DNA from: Candidatus Avelusimicrobium pullicaecorum | GTDB taxonomy: Bacteria; Elusimicrobiota; Elusimicrobia; Elusimicrobiales; Elusimicrobiaceae | Direction: 5' to 3' | Length of the DNA: 40,465 nucleotides | NCBI GenBank assembly: GCA_944322825.1 | Contig: CALUQD010000009.1 | Span: 1 to 40,465, forward strand | Shown: one piece after another, positions 12,869-22,180 of the stretch | Position numbering within the stretch: the first letter of the stretch is position 1 | Layout: every line of letters starts with the position of its first letter | Made by a program: the position numbers and the translations under genes | The notes under the pieces: model-generated | Database searches by the model: none | Seen by the model: the letters and a program-made list of their open reading frames with translations, nothing else | What the model was told of the DNA's origin: nothing

Positions 12869-15448
12869 ATGACCAAACCAGTACCCCAATTCTTTCTAAT
12901 TGACGCGCATAATTTTCTGCACCGCAACTACCACGCGTTGCCGAAGCTGTCCACCTCGTCCGGGCAGGAAGTGGGGGCGCTGTTTGGCTTTGCCCGGTGG
13001 CTGATTAAAATGCTGCGCGAGCATAATCCGGCCTATGTGGCGGTTTGTTTTGATTCGCCCGGCGGCTGTGCGCGGCGCAAAGCGCTGTACCCGGCCTATA
13101 AAGGTACGCGCAAAAAGCCGGATGATGCCCTTATCAGCCAACTTGATTTGGCGCGGGAATTGGTGGATACGCTGGGGCTTCGCGTTGTGGCTCAGCCGGG
13201 CATCGAAGCGGACGATTTAATGGCTTTTTTGGCCAAAAGCGCGGCAAAGGAACACGTCCCCAGTGTGCTGGTGACGACGGACAAAGACGTCTATCAATTT
13301 TTAAACGATTACATTTCCATCTGGCCGGCCGGCGGGAAGGACGGTTTTAAAGGGCCGGAAGCCGCCAAGGAAAAATTTGGCGTGGACGTACCGTTTTTGC
13401 CGGATTATTTTTCCATCGTGGGCGATGCGGCCGACAATGTGCCCGGCGTGATGGGCGTAGGCCCCAAAAGCGCGGTGGATTTAATTAACAAATTCGGCCA
13501 TTTGGAAGATATCATCCGCGCGGCCCAAAACGACAGCCCGGATATGAAACCGGCCGTGGCTAAAAAAATTCTTACCCACGAAGGGGAGGCGCTCCTCTCC
13601 AAGCAGTTGGTGGTGCTGGACCCCAATTTGCAAATGCCTTTTTCGCTGGCGGATTACCGCGTACGCACGCCGGAAAAATCCAAGCTGACGGAATTGTTTG
13701 AACGGTACGAATTTAAAAATTTATTGGATTTTTACCAAGCGCCGCGTCCGGCGGCTTCTTCGTCTGCCGCGCAAACGGTTCAGCCCAAGCTGACCGTACA
13801 GCAAGTGCTGGAACGGGCTGTAGAGAATGGAAAAATCTTCTTGCACGCGCAGGAAGAACTCCTTACGCTGGGGCTCAACGAAACGGAATTTGCCATCGCG
13901 CCGCTGGCCGAGGTGCAGCCGTGGGAACTGGATACGCTTAAGAAACTGGTGGAAAACGACGCGGTGGAAAAAATCGGCTACGACTTAAAACTTACCTTGC
14001 GCGAATTGGACATCAATGTACACGGGCAGTTTATTACGTGTTTTGACGGCCGTTTGGCCCGCTATTTGTTGGACCCGTCGGGGGATTTAAGTTTTGCGGG
14101 CGCGTGTTTGGATTATTTTTCGGCCACCGTCAGCGAGGAAGACCCCCGCGCCTTAATGGCCGAATACAACCGCTTTATCTGGCCGATGAAGGATATTTTA
14201 ATCCAAAAGTTGCGAGAAAGCGGTCAGTACGATTTGTTCCTCCACTTGGAATTGCCGTTGATGATGATATTGTCGGATATGGAATTTGCGGGCTTTCGGG
14301 TGGACCCGGGCTGGCTGGAAAGTTTCAAGGCGCTTTTGGAGCAGGAAATCGCCCGCCTGCAAAAAGATATCGACGCCCGCGCCGGTTACCCCGTCAACAT
14401 TAATTCCACCAAACAGCTGGGAACGCTGTTGTTTGAGGAAATGAAAATTCCGCCCGTCAAAAAAACCAAAACCGGTTATTCTACGGACGAAGAAGTACTG
14501 GAGCAAATCGCTCAAACGCACCCCATTGCGCGTGCCATTTTGGAATACCGCGCCAGCAATAAATTAAAGACCACGTATGTGGATAACTTGCTGCTGATGG
14601 CCGACGAAAACGACAAAGTTCATTCTTACTTGGACCAGACGGGAACCGTTACGGGGCGTCTGTCCAGCTCCACGCCGAACTTGCAAAACATTCCCGTCCG
14701 TACGGAAAAAGGACGCCTCTTGCGCAAGGCTTTTTGCGCGGCGCCGGGCAATGTGCTGCTGAGCGTGGATTACTCTCAGATTGACTTGCGCGTCTTGGCC
14801 CACGAAAGCCAGGACCCGGTGCTCGTGCAGGCATTTTTGGACGGGGGGGACATCCATACCCAAACCGCTGCGCAGATTTTTGGCGTAATGCCTTTGATGG
14901 TGAGCGAACAAATGCGCTCTAGTGCAAAGGCAATTAATTTTGGTATCATTTATGGACAGGGCCCTATGGGCCTTTCCCAATCGCTCGGCATTTCTCTGCG
15001 CGAGGCAAAAGAATACATAGACAATTATTTTAAGAATTTCCGCGTCGTGCGCGAATGGATTGATAAAAACATTGCGCTGGCCCGCCAAAATGGATACGTC
15101 AAAACAATGTTGGGCCATGTGCGCTACCTGCCCGAGTTTAATATGGGCGTGGGTTCTATGGCTTCTTTTGCGCAGCGGGCCGCCATTAATACGATTGTGC
15201 AGGGCGGCTCGGCCGATATTATTAAAAAAGCGATGATAGACGTGTTCCGCGTTTACCGCGGCACGCCCGTGCAGATGACGATGCAAGTGCACGACGAATT
15301 GATTTTTGAATTGCCGCAGGACCGCCTGGGCGAAACGGCCGCCCGCATCAAGGAATTAATGCAAAACGCCGTGCGCCTGCGGGTGCCGCTTTTGGCCAGT
15401 GCAAAAGCCGGCAAAAACTGGTACGAACTGGAAAAACTGCCTTTATGA
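12869..15448 (+). CDS. polA: DNA polymerase I
   Basis: An 859-residue repair and Okazaki-fragment polymerase. The N-terminal 5'-3' exonuclease (residues 1-290; IEADDLMAFLA, TTDKDVYQFL, GDAADNVPGVMGVGPKSA) is complete. The polymerase domain has motif A LLSVDYSQIDLRVLAH (Asp634), motif B RSSAKAINFGIIYG and motif C QVHDELIFEL (Asp809). The middle 3'-5' exonuclease region is present in size but lacks the catalytic D-x-E (here IFLHAQEE) and the later Asp (YDLKLTL instead of NLKYD), so proofreading is probably lost, as in Bacillus and Thermus enzymes. There is no clear Shine-Dalgarno sequence; a TATAAC lies just before the start. coaE overlaps the stop by 4 bases (ATGA). Confidence 0.97.
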   Translation: MTKPVPQFFLIDAHNFLHRNYHALPKLSTSSGQEVGALFGFARWLIKMLREHNPAYVAVCFDSPGGCARRKALYPAYKGTRKKPDDALISQLDLARELVDTLGLRVVAQPGIEADDLMAFLAKSAAKEHVPSVLVTTDKDVYQFLNDYISIWPAGGKDGFKGPEAAKEKFGVDVPFLPDYFSIVGDAADNVPGVMGVGPKSAVDLINKFGHLEDIIRAAQNDSPDMKPAVAKKILTHEGEALLSKQLVVLDPNLQMPFSLADYRVRTPEKSKLTELFERYEFKNLLDFYQAPRPAASSSAAQTVQPKLTVQQVLERAVENGKIFLHAQEELLTLGLNETEFAIAPLAEVQPWELDTLKKLVENDAVEKIGYDLKLTLRELDINVHGQFITCFDGRLARYLLDPSGDLSFAGACLDYFSATVSEEDPRALMAEYNRFIWPMKDILIQKLRESGQYDLFLHLELPLMMILSDMEFAGFRVDPGWLESFKALLEQEIARLQKDIDARAGYPVNINSTKQLGTLLFEEMKIPPVKKTKTGYSTDEEVLEQIAQTHPIARAILEYRASNKLKTTYVDNLLLMADENDKVHSYLDQTGTVTGRLSSSTPNLQNIPVRTEKGRLLRKAFCAAPGNVLLSVDYSQIDLRVLAHESQDPVLVQAFLDGGDIHTQTAAQIFGVMPLMVSEQMRSSAKAINFGIIYGQGPMGLSQSLGISLREAKEYIDNYFKNFRVVREWIDKNIALARQNGYVKTMLGHVRYLPEFNMGVGSMASFAQRAAINTIVQGGSADIIKKAMIDVFRVYRGTPVQMTMQVHDELIFELPQDRLGETAARIKELMQNAVRLRVPLLASAKAGKNWYELEKLPL

Positions 15449-16035
15449 TTCTACGCGCTAAAGATAAGTTGGTAGTGGGGCTTACCGGTAGTATGTTAAG
15501 CGGCAAGAGCACCGCCTTGTCGTTTTTTTCCAAAAACGGGGCCGATGTTCTATCGGCCGACGAACTGGTGCGCCAACTGTACCAAGTGCCAACTGTGCAA
15601 AAGCGGTTGTTGTCCTGGTTCGGTTCCTGGGAGCCGGCCCAAGTGGCCCGGTGTATATTCGCCCGGCCGCAGGACCGCCAAAAACTGGAAAAATACCTCC
15701 ACCCGCAAGTGCTCAAACGGGCGGCGGAATATATCAAGCAATCTCCCCACAAACTGGTTGTGTTTGAAGTACCTCTTTTGTTTGAGGCCGGGTGGAATAA
15801 ATTAACGGATTTGAATATCGTTGTATTAGGGGACGAGCGGACCTTGCCGTCCCGCTTAAAAGCCCGGGGGATAACCGCGGCCGAATACAAGCGCCGTTTG
15901 GCCGGGCAGCTGCCGGAGGCGGAAAAAGCCCGCCGCGCCGACATCGTGTTGGCCAACCGCGGCAGCAAAACCGATTTGGGGTTAAAAATAAAACGCCTTT
16001 GCCGGGCGTTTGAAGCTATTTACGAAGCAAAGTAA
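15445..16035 (+). CDS. coaE: Dephospho-CoA kinase
   Basis: A 196-residue P-loop kinase that makes the last step of coenzyme A synthesis: ATP-dependent phosphorylation of the 3'-hydroxyl of dephospho-CoA. The P-loop GSMLSGKS is at 15-22, followed by DVLSADELVRQLY, LHPQV and VFEVPLLFEAGW, all typical. ATGA overlap with polA implies coupled translation. polA, coaE and rho form one unit, an arrangement often seen in bacteria. Confidence 0.96.
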   Translation: MILRAKDKLVVGLTGSMLSGKSTALSFFSKNGADVLSADELVRQLYQVPTVQKRLLSWFGSWEPAQVARCIFARPQDRQKLEKYLHPQVLKRAAEYIKQSPHKLVVFEVPLLFEAGWNKLTDLNIVVLGDERTLPSRLKARGITAAEYKRRLAGQLPEAEKARRADIVLANRGSKTDLGLKIKRLCRAFEAIYEAK

Positions 16036-16044
16036 GGAGAAACA

Positions 16045-17472
16045 ATGGAAGAAATTATCCCGCAGGAAAAAACCGAAAAACCTGCCAAAGAAACCAAGCC
16101 GGCCAAAACGGCCGTGCCCGAAGACATCAAAAACCAACGTGCCGCCCGTGCGGTGCGCCCTATGCCCAAAAACACTGCACAGCCGGCCCCGCGCCAGCCC
16201 AACGGCGCCAAGCCGATGGACGCGCGCGCCCTTAATAAACTGAGTATGCCAGAGCTGACGAAACTGGCCGTCAATTACAATTTGGAAGACATTTCCGGCC
16301 TGCGCAAGCAGGAACTCATCGGCCGTATTATTGCCGTGCAGGCCAAGCAGAACGGTTCGGTGTACGGCGGCGGCGTGTTGGAAATCCTGCCCGATGGTTT
16401 TGGCTTTTTGCGCTCCGAAGAAAACAACTACCTTGCCGGAGCGGAAGATATTTATGTTTCTCCTTCCCAAATCAAGCGTTTCGGCTTGCGCAAAGGCGAT
16501 ACGATTGAAGGCTTAATCCGCCCGCCCAAAGATAACGAACGCTTTTTTGCGATGCTGCAAGTGCAGAAAGTAAACGGAATGGACTCGGATAAAGTCTACA
16601 ACCGCCCGTTGTTTGAAAACCTCACCCCGCTGCACCCCAACGAACGCTTTACGCTGGAGCTGGATAAATCCTCGCTTACCCAGCGCGTGATTGATTTGAT
16701 TGCGCCTATCGGCAAGGGCCAGCGCGCGCTGATCGTGGCGCCGCCCAAAAGCGGTAAAACGATGATTTTGCAGGCCATTGCCCACTCCATCGCCGAAAAT
16801 TACAAAGACGCCGTTTTGATGGTGCTTTTGATTGATGAACGCCCCGAAGAAGTAACCGATATGAGCCGCAGTGTAAAAGGCGAAGTGGTTGCCTCTACCT
16901 TTGACGAACCGGCCGACCGCCACGTCCAAGTGGCCGAAATGGTGCTGGAAAAAGCCAAACGTATGGCCGAGCAAGGCAAAGACGTGGTGATTTTGCTGGA
17001 CTCCATTACCCGCCTGGCCCGTGCGTACAACACGGTGGCGCCGTCGTCCGGCCGCGTGCTGACCGGCGGTTTGGAAGCCACTTCTTTGCAAAAGCCCAAA
17101 CGCTTTTTGGGCGCCGCACGCAATATAGAAGAAGGCGGCTCGCTGACGATTATCGCTACCGCGATGATTGAAACGGGCAGCCGGATGGACGAAGTCATTT
17201 TCGAAGAGTTCAAAGGCACCGGCAACAGCGAACTGTGCCTGGACCGCAAACTTTCCGAACGGCGCATTTTCCCGGCGGTGGACATCAACCGCAGCTCTAC
17301 CCGCAAGGAAAACCTCCTGCTTAGCGAAGACGAGCTGAACAAAGTGTGGATTATGCGTAAAGTGTTGGCGCCCTTAAGCTCGGTGGACGCAATGACGCTT
17401 TTGTTGGAAAAGCTGTCTTCCACCAAGTCGAACAAGGACTTTTTTAAACAAATGGAAGTAAATGCGTTCTAG
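16045..17472 (+). CDS. rho: Transcription termination factor Rho
   Basis: A 475-residue hexameric RNA helicase that ends transcription at unstructured C-rich RNA. The first 65 residues are an extra basic/Pro-Ala-rich segment, then the N-terminal helix bundle ([13 protein letters not shown]), the cold-shock RNA-binding domain ([15 protein letters not shown]), Walker A PPKSGKTM (Lys238), Walker [17 protein letters not shown] and the [12 protein letters not shown]-type region (here [13 protein letters not shown]). An AAGGAG site is 6 bases before the ATG. It lies 9 bases after coaE. Confidence 0.97.
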   Translation: MEEIIPQEKTEKPAKETKPAKTAVPEDIKNQRAARAVRPMPKNTAQPAPRQPNGAKPMDARALNKLSMPELTKLAVNYNLEDISGLRKQELIGRIIAVQAKQNGSVYGGGVLEILPDGFGFLRSEENNYLAGAEDIYVSPSQIKRFGLRKGDTIEGLIRPPKDNERFFAMLQVQKVNGMDSDKVYNRPLFENLTPLHPNERFTLELDKSSLTQRVIDLIAPIGKGQRALIVAPPKSGKTMILQAIAHSIAENYKDAVLMVLLIDERPEEVTDMSRSVKGEVVASTFDEPADRHVQVAEMVLEKAKRMAEQGKDVVILLDSITRLARAYNTVAPSSGRVLTGGLEATSLQKPKRFLGAARNIEEGGSLTIIATAMIETGSRMDEVIFEEFKGTGNSELCLDRKLSERRIFPAVDINRSSTRKENLLLSEDELNKVWIMRKVLAPLSSVDAMTLLLEKLSSTKSNKDFFKQMEVNAF

Positions 17473-17516
17473 CTTAGGCGGGGGAAAGAAAAACCTTTCC
17501 CAAAGGCCAAAATATA

Positions 17517-17525
17517 TGATAAAAT
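17517..17525 (+). promoter_or_regulatory. Promoter of rpmE
   Basis: TGA-TAAAAT is an extended -10. The transcript would start near 17532 and leave a leader of about 24 bases that holds AAAGGA, so this one is not leaderless. No strong -35 is seen. Confidence 0.6.
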
Positions 17526-17555
17526 AAACTATAAGATTTTCAAAGGAAGACTAAA

Positions 17556-17900
17556 ATGAAAGAAAAAATACACCCTACTTACGAATTCGTAGAAGCCGTC
17601 TGCGCGTGCGGTAATAAATTTATGACCCGCTCTACGGCCAAAACTTTAAAGCTCGACATCTGCTCCGCCTGCCACCCCTTCTTCACCGGCAAACAGAAAT
17701 TACTGGACACCGAAGGTATGGTGGAAAAATTCAACAAACGCTTTGCTAAGACCGAAGGCAAAACGATGGTCCGCAAACCGAAAACCGAAGTAAAAGCCAA
17801 GGCCAAACTCGTTAAAAAGCCGGCCGTTGCCAAAAAAGCGGCGGTAAAAAAACCGGCCAAAAAAGCCGCGGCCAAAAAGACGGAAGCGGAAGCCAAATAG
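17556..17900 (+). CDS. rpmE: 50S ribosomal protein L31 with basic tail
   Basis: L31 of the zinc-binding (C+) type, 114 residues instead of the usual 65-75. The core is in the first 70: [17 protein letters not shown] and [20 protein letters not shown], with the four zinc Cys as C-x-C and C-x2-C. The last 40 residues or so are a Lys/Ala-rich tail ([22 protein letters not shown]) like that of the sigma factor, probably an extra rRNA contact. It lies 83 bases after rho with its own promoter and a terminator. Confidence 0.95.
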   Translation: MKEKIHPTYEFVEAVCACGNKFMTRSTAKTLKLDICSACHPFFTGKQKLLDTEGMVEKFNKRFAKTEGKTMVRKPKTEVKAKAKLVKKPAVAKKAAVKKPAKKAAAKKTEAEAK

Positions 17901-17915
17901 CAACCGTTTTACCAA

Positions 17916-17951
17916 AGAGCAGACTGTCCGAAAGGGGGTCTGCTCTTTTTC
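17916..17951 (+). terminator. Terminator after rpmE
   Basis: AGAGCAGAC (17916-17924) pairs with GTCTGCTCT (17938-17946), followed by a T-run. Confidence 0.9.
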
Positions 17952-17960
17952 TTTGTAGGT

Positions 17961-17990
17961 CCGCCGAAGGGCAAGAGTCCTTCGGTGCGG
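17961..17990 (+). promoter_or_regulatory. Hairpin in the prfA leader
   Basis: CCGC-CGAAGG (17961-17970) pairs with CCTTCG-GT-GCGG (17979-17990) across GCAAGAGT. It lies just before the A-rich stretch and ribosome site of prfA. No T-run follows, so it is not a plain terminator. Its role is unclear. Confidence 0.45.
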
Positions 17991-18020
17991 AAATAAAAAA
18001 TTTTGCAGCAAGGATGTTTT

Positions 18021-19079
18021 ATGGACACTTCTAAATACGTAGCCGAATACAAACAGTTGGAAGAAGAACTTTCTTCCGGCAATTTATCCAGCCAGGAACT
18101 CGCCCAAAAGGCCAAGCGCCACGCGTTTTTAAAACCGATTATTGATAAAGAATTGGAAATTAACGCCACGCAAAAAGCCATCGCCGACGACCGCGCGATG
18201 ATTGAAGCGGGCGAAGATAAAGAACTCGTCAAAATGGCAGCGGACGAATTGGCCGAGCTGGAAGCCAAACTGCCCCAGCTGCAGAAAGAACTGCGTATTT
18301 TGGTTATTCCGCCCGATCCAAACGATTCCAAAAACATCTACCTGGAAATCCGCCCCGGCGCCGGGGGGGACGAATCGGCCCTGTTTGCGGCGGAACTTTT
18401 GCGCGTGTACCAGCATTTTGCCCAAACCAAAGGCTGGACCACCGAAATTTTGGAATATACCCCTACCGGCTTAAAAGGCTGCAAATACGTCAGTATGTTC
18501 ATTAAAGGCGATGGGGCCTACTCGTGGCTTCGCAACGAGGCAGGCACGCACCGCGTGCAGCGCGTACCGGATACCGAAACCGCCGGCCGCGTGCACACGT
18601 CCACCGTTACGGTGGCCATTATGCCCGAAGCCGAAGAAATTGACATTGAAATCCGCCCCGAAGATTTGGAAATGGAAACCTGCCGTTCCGGCGGTGCGGG
18701 CGGCCAGAACGTCAACAAGGTGGAAACGGCCGTACGCATTATCCACAAACCGACGGGTATCGTCGTTTCCTGCCGCGAGGAACGCCACCAGGGCAAAAAC
18801 CGCGAAAAAGCGATGGCTATGCTGCGCGCCAAACTGTACCAGATAGAAGAAGAAAAACGCAATAAAGAAATTTACGACGAACGCAAAGCGCAGGTAGGCA
18901 CGGGGGACCGCTCGGAAAAAATCCGCACCTACAACTTTCCGCAAAGCCGCGTGACCGACCACCGCACCGACAAATCGTACCATAACTTAATGGAAATTAT
19001 GGAAGGCAACATCGAGCCCATTTTGGAAGATTTGCGCGCCTATCGCGTGGAACAGAAACTCAAAAACCTGCAAATTTAA
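18021..19079 (+). CDS. prfA: Peptide chain release factor 1
   Basis: A 352-residue factor that reads UAA and UAG and releases the peptide. The GGQ motif is at 227-229 in [15 protein letters not shown]. The PxT-type stop-reading region ([16 protein letters not shown]) marks RF1 rather than RF2. The start ATG at 18021 with AAGGA 6 bases upstream is used; a TTG further upstream (18003) gives a short, unconserved extension. It is the first of five closely packed genes (prfA, GT9, prmC, murA, folC). PrmC, encoded two genes on, methylates the Gln of this GGQ, a familiar pairing. Confidence 0.97.
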   Translation: MDTSKYVAEYKQLEEELSSGNLSSQELAQKAKRHAFLKPIIDKELEINATQKAIADDRAMIEAGEDKELVKMAADELAELEAKLPQLQKELRILVIPPDPNDSKNIYLEIRPGAGGDESALFAAELLRVYQHFAQTKGWTTEILEYTPTGLKGCKYVSMFIKGDGAYSWLRNEAGTHRVQRVPDTETAGRVHTSTVTVAIMPEAEEIDIEIRPEDLEMETCRSGGAGGQNVNKVETAVRIIHKPTGIVVSCREERHQGKNREKAMAMLRAKLYQIEEEKRNKEIYDERKAQVGTGDRSEKIRTYNFPQSRVTDHRTDKSYHNLMEIMEGNIEPILEDLRAYRVEQKLKNLQI

Positions 19080-19081
19080 CT

Positions 19082-20050
19082 ATGCAACAGTTGCCTACGG
19101 TACAAGAACTGAAAAATGTGCTAGTTGTACGCGGGGAAGGTTCGCTGGGGGACGCTATCTTGTCCTCCGTTTGTTACCGTGCGCTCAAAAAATCCAATCC
19201 GCAGCTGCGCATTACCGTGGCGGCGTTTGCCTCGGCGGTACCTTATTTGCAGGCCCTGCCGACGGTGGACGAAGTATACCGCCTGCCCATTAAAAACGTC
19301 CTGCGCCCCAACCAACGCTGGCCCAGCCTGTTGTGGCACGCTTTTAAATTGCGCCGCCGACGGTTTGATTTGGTGCTGGATTCTTCCTGCAAAAATTTTT
19401 ATAACTGGCGTTTATTTAAATGGATTATCGGGGGAAACCGCGTGTTTGACCCGTTTACCCGCCCGGGCGATTTTACGCCCGAGGTACACGTCAGTGCGCG
19501 CGAAAAAGAAATGGCCTGCCGTTTGGGCGCCCACGATGCAGACAACTCCTACGATTTGCCCGTTCCGCCCGCCGCCCAAGCCCGCTGGGAATCCTTTGCC
19601 AAAACCCATTTGAACCAAGGGCATATTTTGCTAAATCCGTTCGGCTCCGTTCCGCAGCGTTGTTTGGATAAAGACGCCTTGCAAACGGTGCTCGACGCCC
19701 TTTCGGCCCACGGCATTACGCTGCCGGCGGTGGTCCCGTTTGTGCAGTCACGCCGCCCGGAAGCGGAAGCGTTGCTTGAAGGCCTTTCCTATCCGGTGTT
19801 TGGATACGAAACACCATCCGTTTTTGATTTGTTTGCGGCGGTCCAGTCGGCCCGCTTGGTATTTTCGCCGGATACGGCGGCGGTACATATTGCCGCGGGG
19901 TTCGGCCGCAAAACAATTGCGTTTTACAACAATTATACGGTCTATTACGGGCCGAACAATCCGCTGGCGGTTTCTATTCTTACGGACCGCGCTTGCGTCA
20001 GCCGGTTTAACCCGCAGGACGTGGCGGCCGCTTTGGAAAAATTATGGTAA
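19082..20050 (+). CDS. Glycosyltransferase family 9 protein
   Basis: A 322-residue GT-B enzyme of the heptosyltransferase family. Near the start VVRGEGSLGDAILSSVCYRAL fits the GDxxLSSPxxRAL pattern; FSPDTAAVHIAAGFG at about 262-276 is the nucleotide-sugar site. Members add heptose or related sugars to lipopolysaccharide core in Gram-negative cells; the sugar here is unknown. It starts 2 bases after prfA without a Shine-Dalgarno site (probably coupled translation) and overlaps prmC by 7 bases. Its presence between prfA and prmC is unusual and looks like an insertion into that pair. Confidence 0.88.
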   Translation: MQQLPTVQELKNVLVVRGEGSLGDAILSSVCYRALKKSNPQLRITVAAFASAVPYLQALPTVDEVYRLPIKNVLRPNQRWPSLLWHAFKLRRRRFDLVLDSSCKNFYNWRLFKWIIGGNRVFDPFTRPGDFTPEVHVSAREKEMACRLGAHDADNSYDLPVPPAAQARWESFAKTHLNQGHILLNPFGSVPQRCLDKDALQTVLDALSAHGITLPAVVPFVQSRRPEAEALLEGLSYPVFGYETPSVFDLFAAVQSARLVFSPDTAAVHIAAGFGRKTIAFYNNYTVYYGPNNPLAVSILTDRACVSRFNPQDVAAALEKLW

Positions 20051-20892
20051 AAAACAATTTAGTCCAGCAGGTGTTGTGCGAAGCCCAAACACGTTTGGAA
20101 AATGCCGGCTCCGACGAGCCCCAAGCCAATGCGCAGTGGCTCCTGGCGTGCGCGCTGGGGGTCAGCCGCACGTGGGTATTAGCAAACGGGATGGCCGAAA
20201 TACCCGCCGATACGTACGAACAATTTCAACAAATGCTGGCCCGCAAGGAGGCGGGGGAGCCGCTTTCGCATATCGTAGGCACGCAGCCTTTTTGCGGGTT
20301 GGATATCCGCGTGACGCCCGATGTTTTAACGCCGCGCCCAGAAACGGAAGAACTGGTGGAGCTGGCTGCCGCCTCCTTTGAGCGCCGCGGCCGGTATGAA
20401 TTTGTGGATATGTGCACGGGAAGCGGCTGTATCGCCGTAGCCTTGGCGCATAAATTCCCCAATGCGGTGGTGCTGGCGGCGGACAAATCCGAGGCGGCTT
20501 TGAAAGTGGCGCAGGAAAATATCCGCGCACACCGGCTGGAAAACCGCATCCAGCTGTTGCAGAGCGATATTTGGGAAAACGTAATGGGCACCTTCGATTT
20601 GATTATCTCCAATCCGCCTTATATTCCGACGGCGGATTTGGCAGGCCTCACGCGCGAGGTGCAGCACGAGCCGCGTTTGGCCCTGGACGGAGGGGAAGAC
20701 GGCTATGCAGTCACCCGCCCGCTGTGTGCGGCGGCCGACGGCTATTTAAAGCCGGGCGGCCTTTTGGCGTTGGAACTGTGCGACGGGCAGGCCTGGCCGC
20801 TGGCGCGGGGGCTGGCGGAAATCGGGTGGAAGGCCGAAGTAAAAAAAGATATATTTAACATAGAACGGTTTGTGTTGGCCCGAAAGAACTGA
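20044..20892 (+). CDS. prmC: Peptide chain release factor N5-glutamine methyltransferase
   Basis: A 282-residue SAM-dependent enzyme that methylates the Gln of the GGQ motif in release factors. The SAM loop FVDMCTGSGCIAVALA at about 119-134 and the NPPY motif (residues 190-193, ISNPPYIPTADL) are diagnostic. The N-terminal helical domain carries the substrate contacts. It overlaps the GT9 gene by 7 bases. It belongs with prfA two genes upstream. Confidence 0.96.
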   Translation: MVKNNLVQQVLCEAQTRLENAGSDEPQANAQWLLACALGVSRTWVLANGMAEIPADTYEQFQQMLARKEAGEPLSHIVGTQPFCGLDIRVTPDVLTPRPETEELVELAAASFERRGRYEFVDMCTGSGCIAVALAHKFPNAVVLAADKSEAALKVAQENIRAHRLENRIQLLQSDIWENVMGTFDLIISNPPYIPTADLAGLTREVQHEPRLALDGGEDGYAVTRPLCAAADGYLKPGGLLALELCDGQAWPLARGLAEIGWKAEVKKDIFNIERFVLARKN

Positions 20893-20914
20893 TTTTATTT
20901 TTAGGAGCTTGGTT

Positions 20915-22180
20915 ATGGACAGATTTATCATTCACGGCGGTAAAAAATTAAACGGTACGGTGCACATCAGCGGCAGCAAAAATGCGGCCCTTCCCATTTT
21001 GGTGGCTACGTTGTTGACGGACGAACCGTGCGTGCTGCACCGCGTTCCCAATTTGCGCGATGTGCGCACGACGCTTAAAATTTTGGAATATCTGGGCAAA
21101 AAAGTGGAGTATAAGGACAATACCGTCACCGTTACGGCCGACGGCGTTTTAAAAAATACGCTGCCGTACGAGCTCGTCAAACAAATGCGTGCCAGCTTTT
21201 GGGTGGCGGGGCCGCTGTTGGCGCGGTTTAAAACGGCCGAAATTCCGCTGCCCGGCGGGTGCGCCATCGGCGTGCGTCCGGTGGATATCCATTTAAAAGG
21301 GTTTGAAAAACTCGGCGCCCAGTGCGAAACGAAGGCCGGCAACGTCATTATCCACGCGCAAGAATTAGTGCCGGCTAAAATTGTGCTGCGCTTTCCCAGC
21401 GTGGGGGCTACGCAGAACTTGCTGATGTGCGCGTGCTTAATCCCCGGCGAAACCGTGCTGGAAAACGTAGCCAAAGAGCCGGAAGTGGACGATGTAATTG
21501 CTTTCCTGCAAAAAATGGGGGCGGATATCCGCGTGGGCGATAAGGGCCAGATTACCGTGCACGGCAAAACCGCACTGCACGGTGCGGCGCATACGGTGGT
21601 GGCCGACCGCATTGAAACAGGTTCCTACATTTTGGCCGCCTGCGCCACCCGCGGGGACGTAACCGTTACGGGGTGCGTGCCGGAGCACAATTCTATTTTG
21701 TTGGAAGATTTGCAGGAAGCGGGTTTTACGCTGGATGTAACCCCGGATTCCGTGCGTGTACACGCCTACGGCGGCGTCATCAAGCCCGTGCGCGTGCGCA
21801 CGGCGCCGTACCCGGGTTTTGCAACCGACTTGCAGGCCCCGTGGATGACGCTGATGACGCTGTGCGAAGGCACGGCGGAAGTAGACGAAGATATTTTTGA
21901 AAACCGCTTTATGCACGCGCCGGAGCTTGTGCGTATGGGGGCGAACATTGTAACGGAAAAGAGCGTCGCCCGCGTGACGGGCGTAAAAGAACTGTCCGCG
22001 GCGCACGTGCAAGCTTCGGATTTGCGCGGCGGGATGGCGCTCGTAATCGCCGGCCTGTGCGCCAAAGGCGAAACCGAAGTGGAACGCGTGTATCATATTG
22101 ACCGCGGATACGAAAATTTGGAACGAAAATTAACCGCTTTGGGCGCGGATATCCGCCGGTATAACCCCGAAAAACAATGA
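20915..22180 (+). CDS. murA: UDP-N-acetylglucosamine 1-carboxyvinyltransferase
   Basis: A 421-residue enzyme for the first committed step of peptidoglycan synthesis: it transfers enolpyruvate from PEP to UDP-GlcNAc. Conserved: GGKKLNGTVHISGSKNAALP at the start, catalytic Cys116 in PGGCAIGVRPVDIH (Cys form, so fosfomycin-sensitive in principle), and the GFATDLQAPWM-type loop near 305. The start at 20915 (MDRFIIHGG) has AGGAG 7 bases upstream; an upstream in-frame ATG at 20870 lies inside prmC and is rejected. It overlaps folC by 4 bases. Confidence 0.97.
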   Translation: MDRFIIHGGKKLNGTVHISGSKNAALPILVATLLTDEPCVLHRVPNLRDVRTTLKILEYLGKKVEYKDNTVTVTADGVLKNTLPYELVKQMRASFWVAGPLLARFKTAEIPLPGGCAIGVRPVDIHLKGFEKLGAQCETKAGNVIIHAQELVPAKIVLRFPSVGATQNLLMCACLIPGETVLENVAKEPEVDDVIAFLQKMGADIRVGDKGQITVHGKTALHGAAHTVVADRIETGSYILAACATRGDVTVTGCVPEHNSILLEDLQEAGFTLDVTPDSVRVHAYGGVIKPVRVRTAPYPGFATDLQAPWMTLMTLCEGTAEVDEDIFENRFMHAPELVRMGANIVTEKSVARVTGVKELSAAHVQASDLRGGMALVIAGLCAKGETEVERVYHIDRGYENLERKLTALGADIRRYNPEKQ

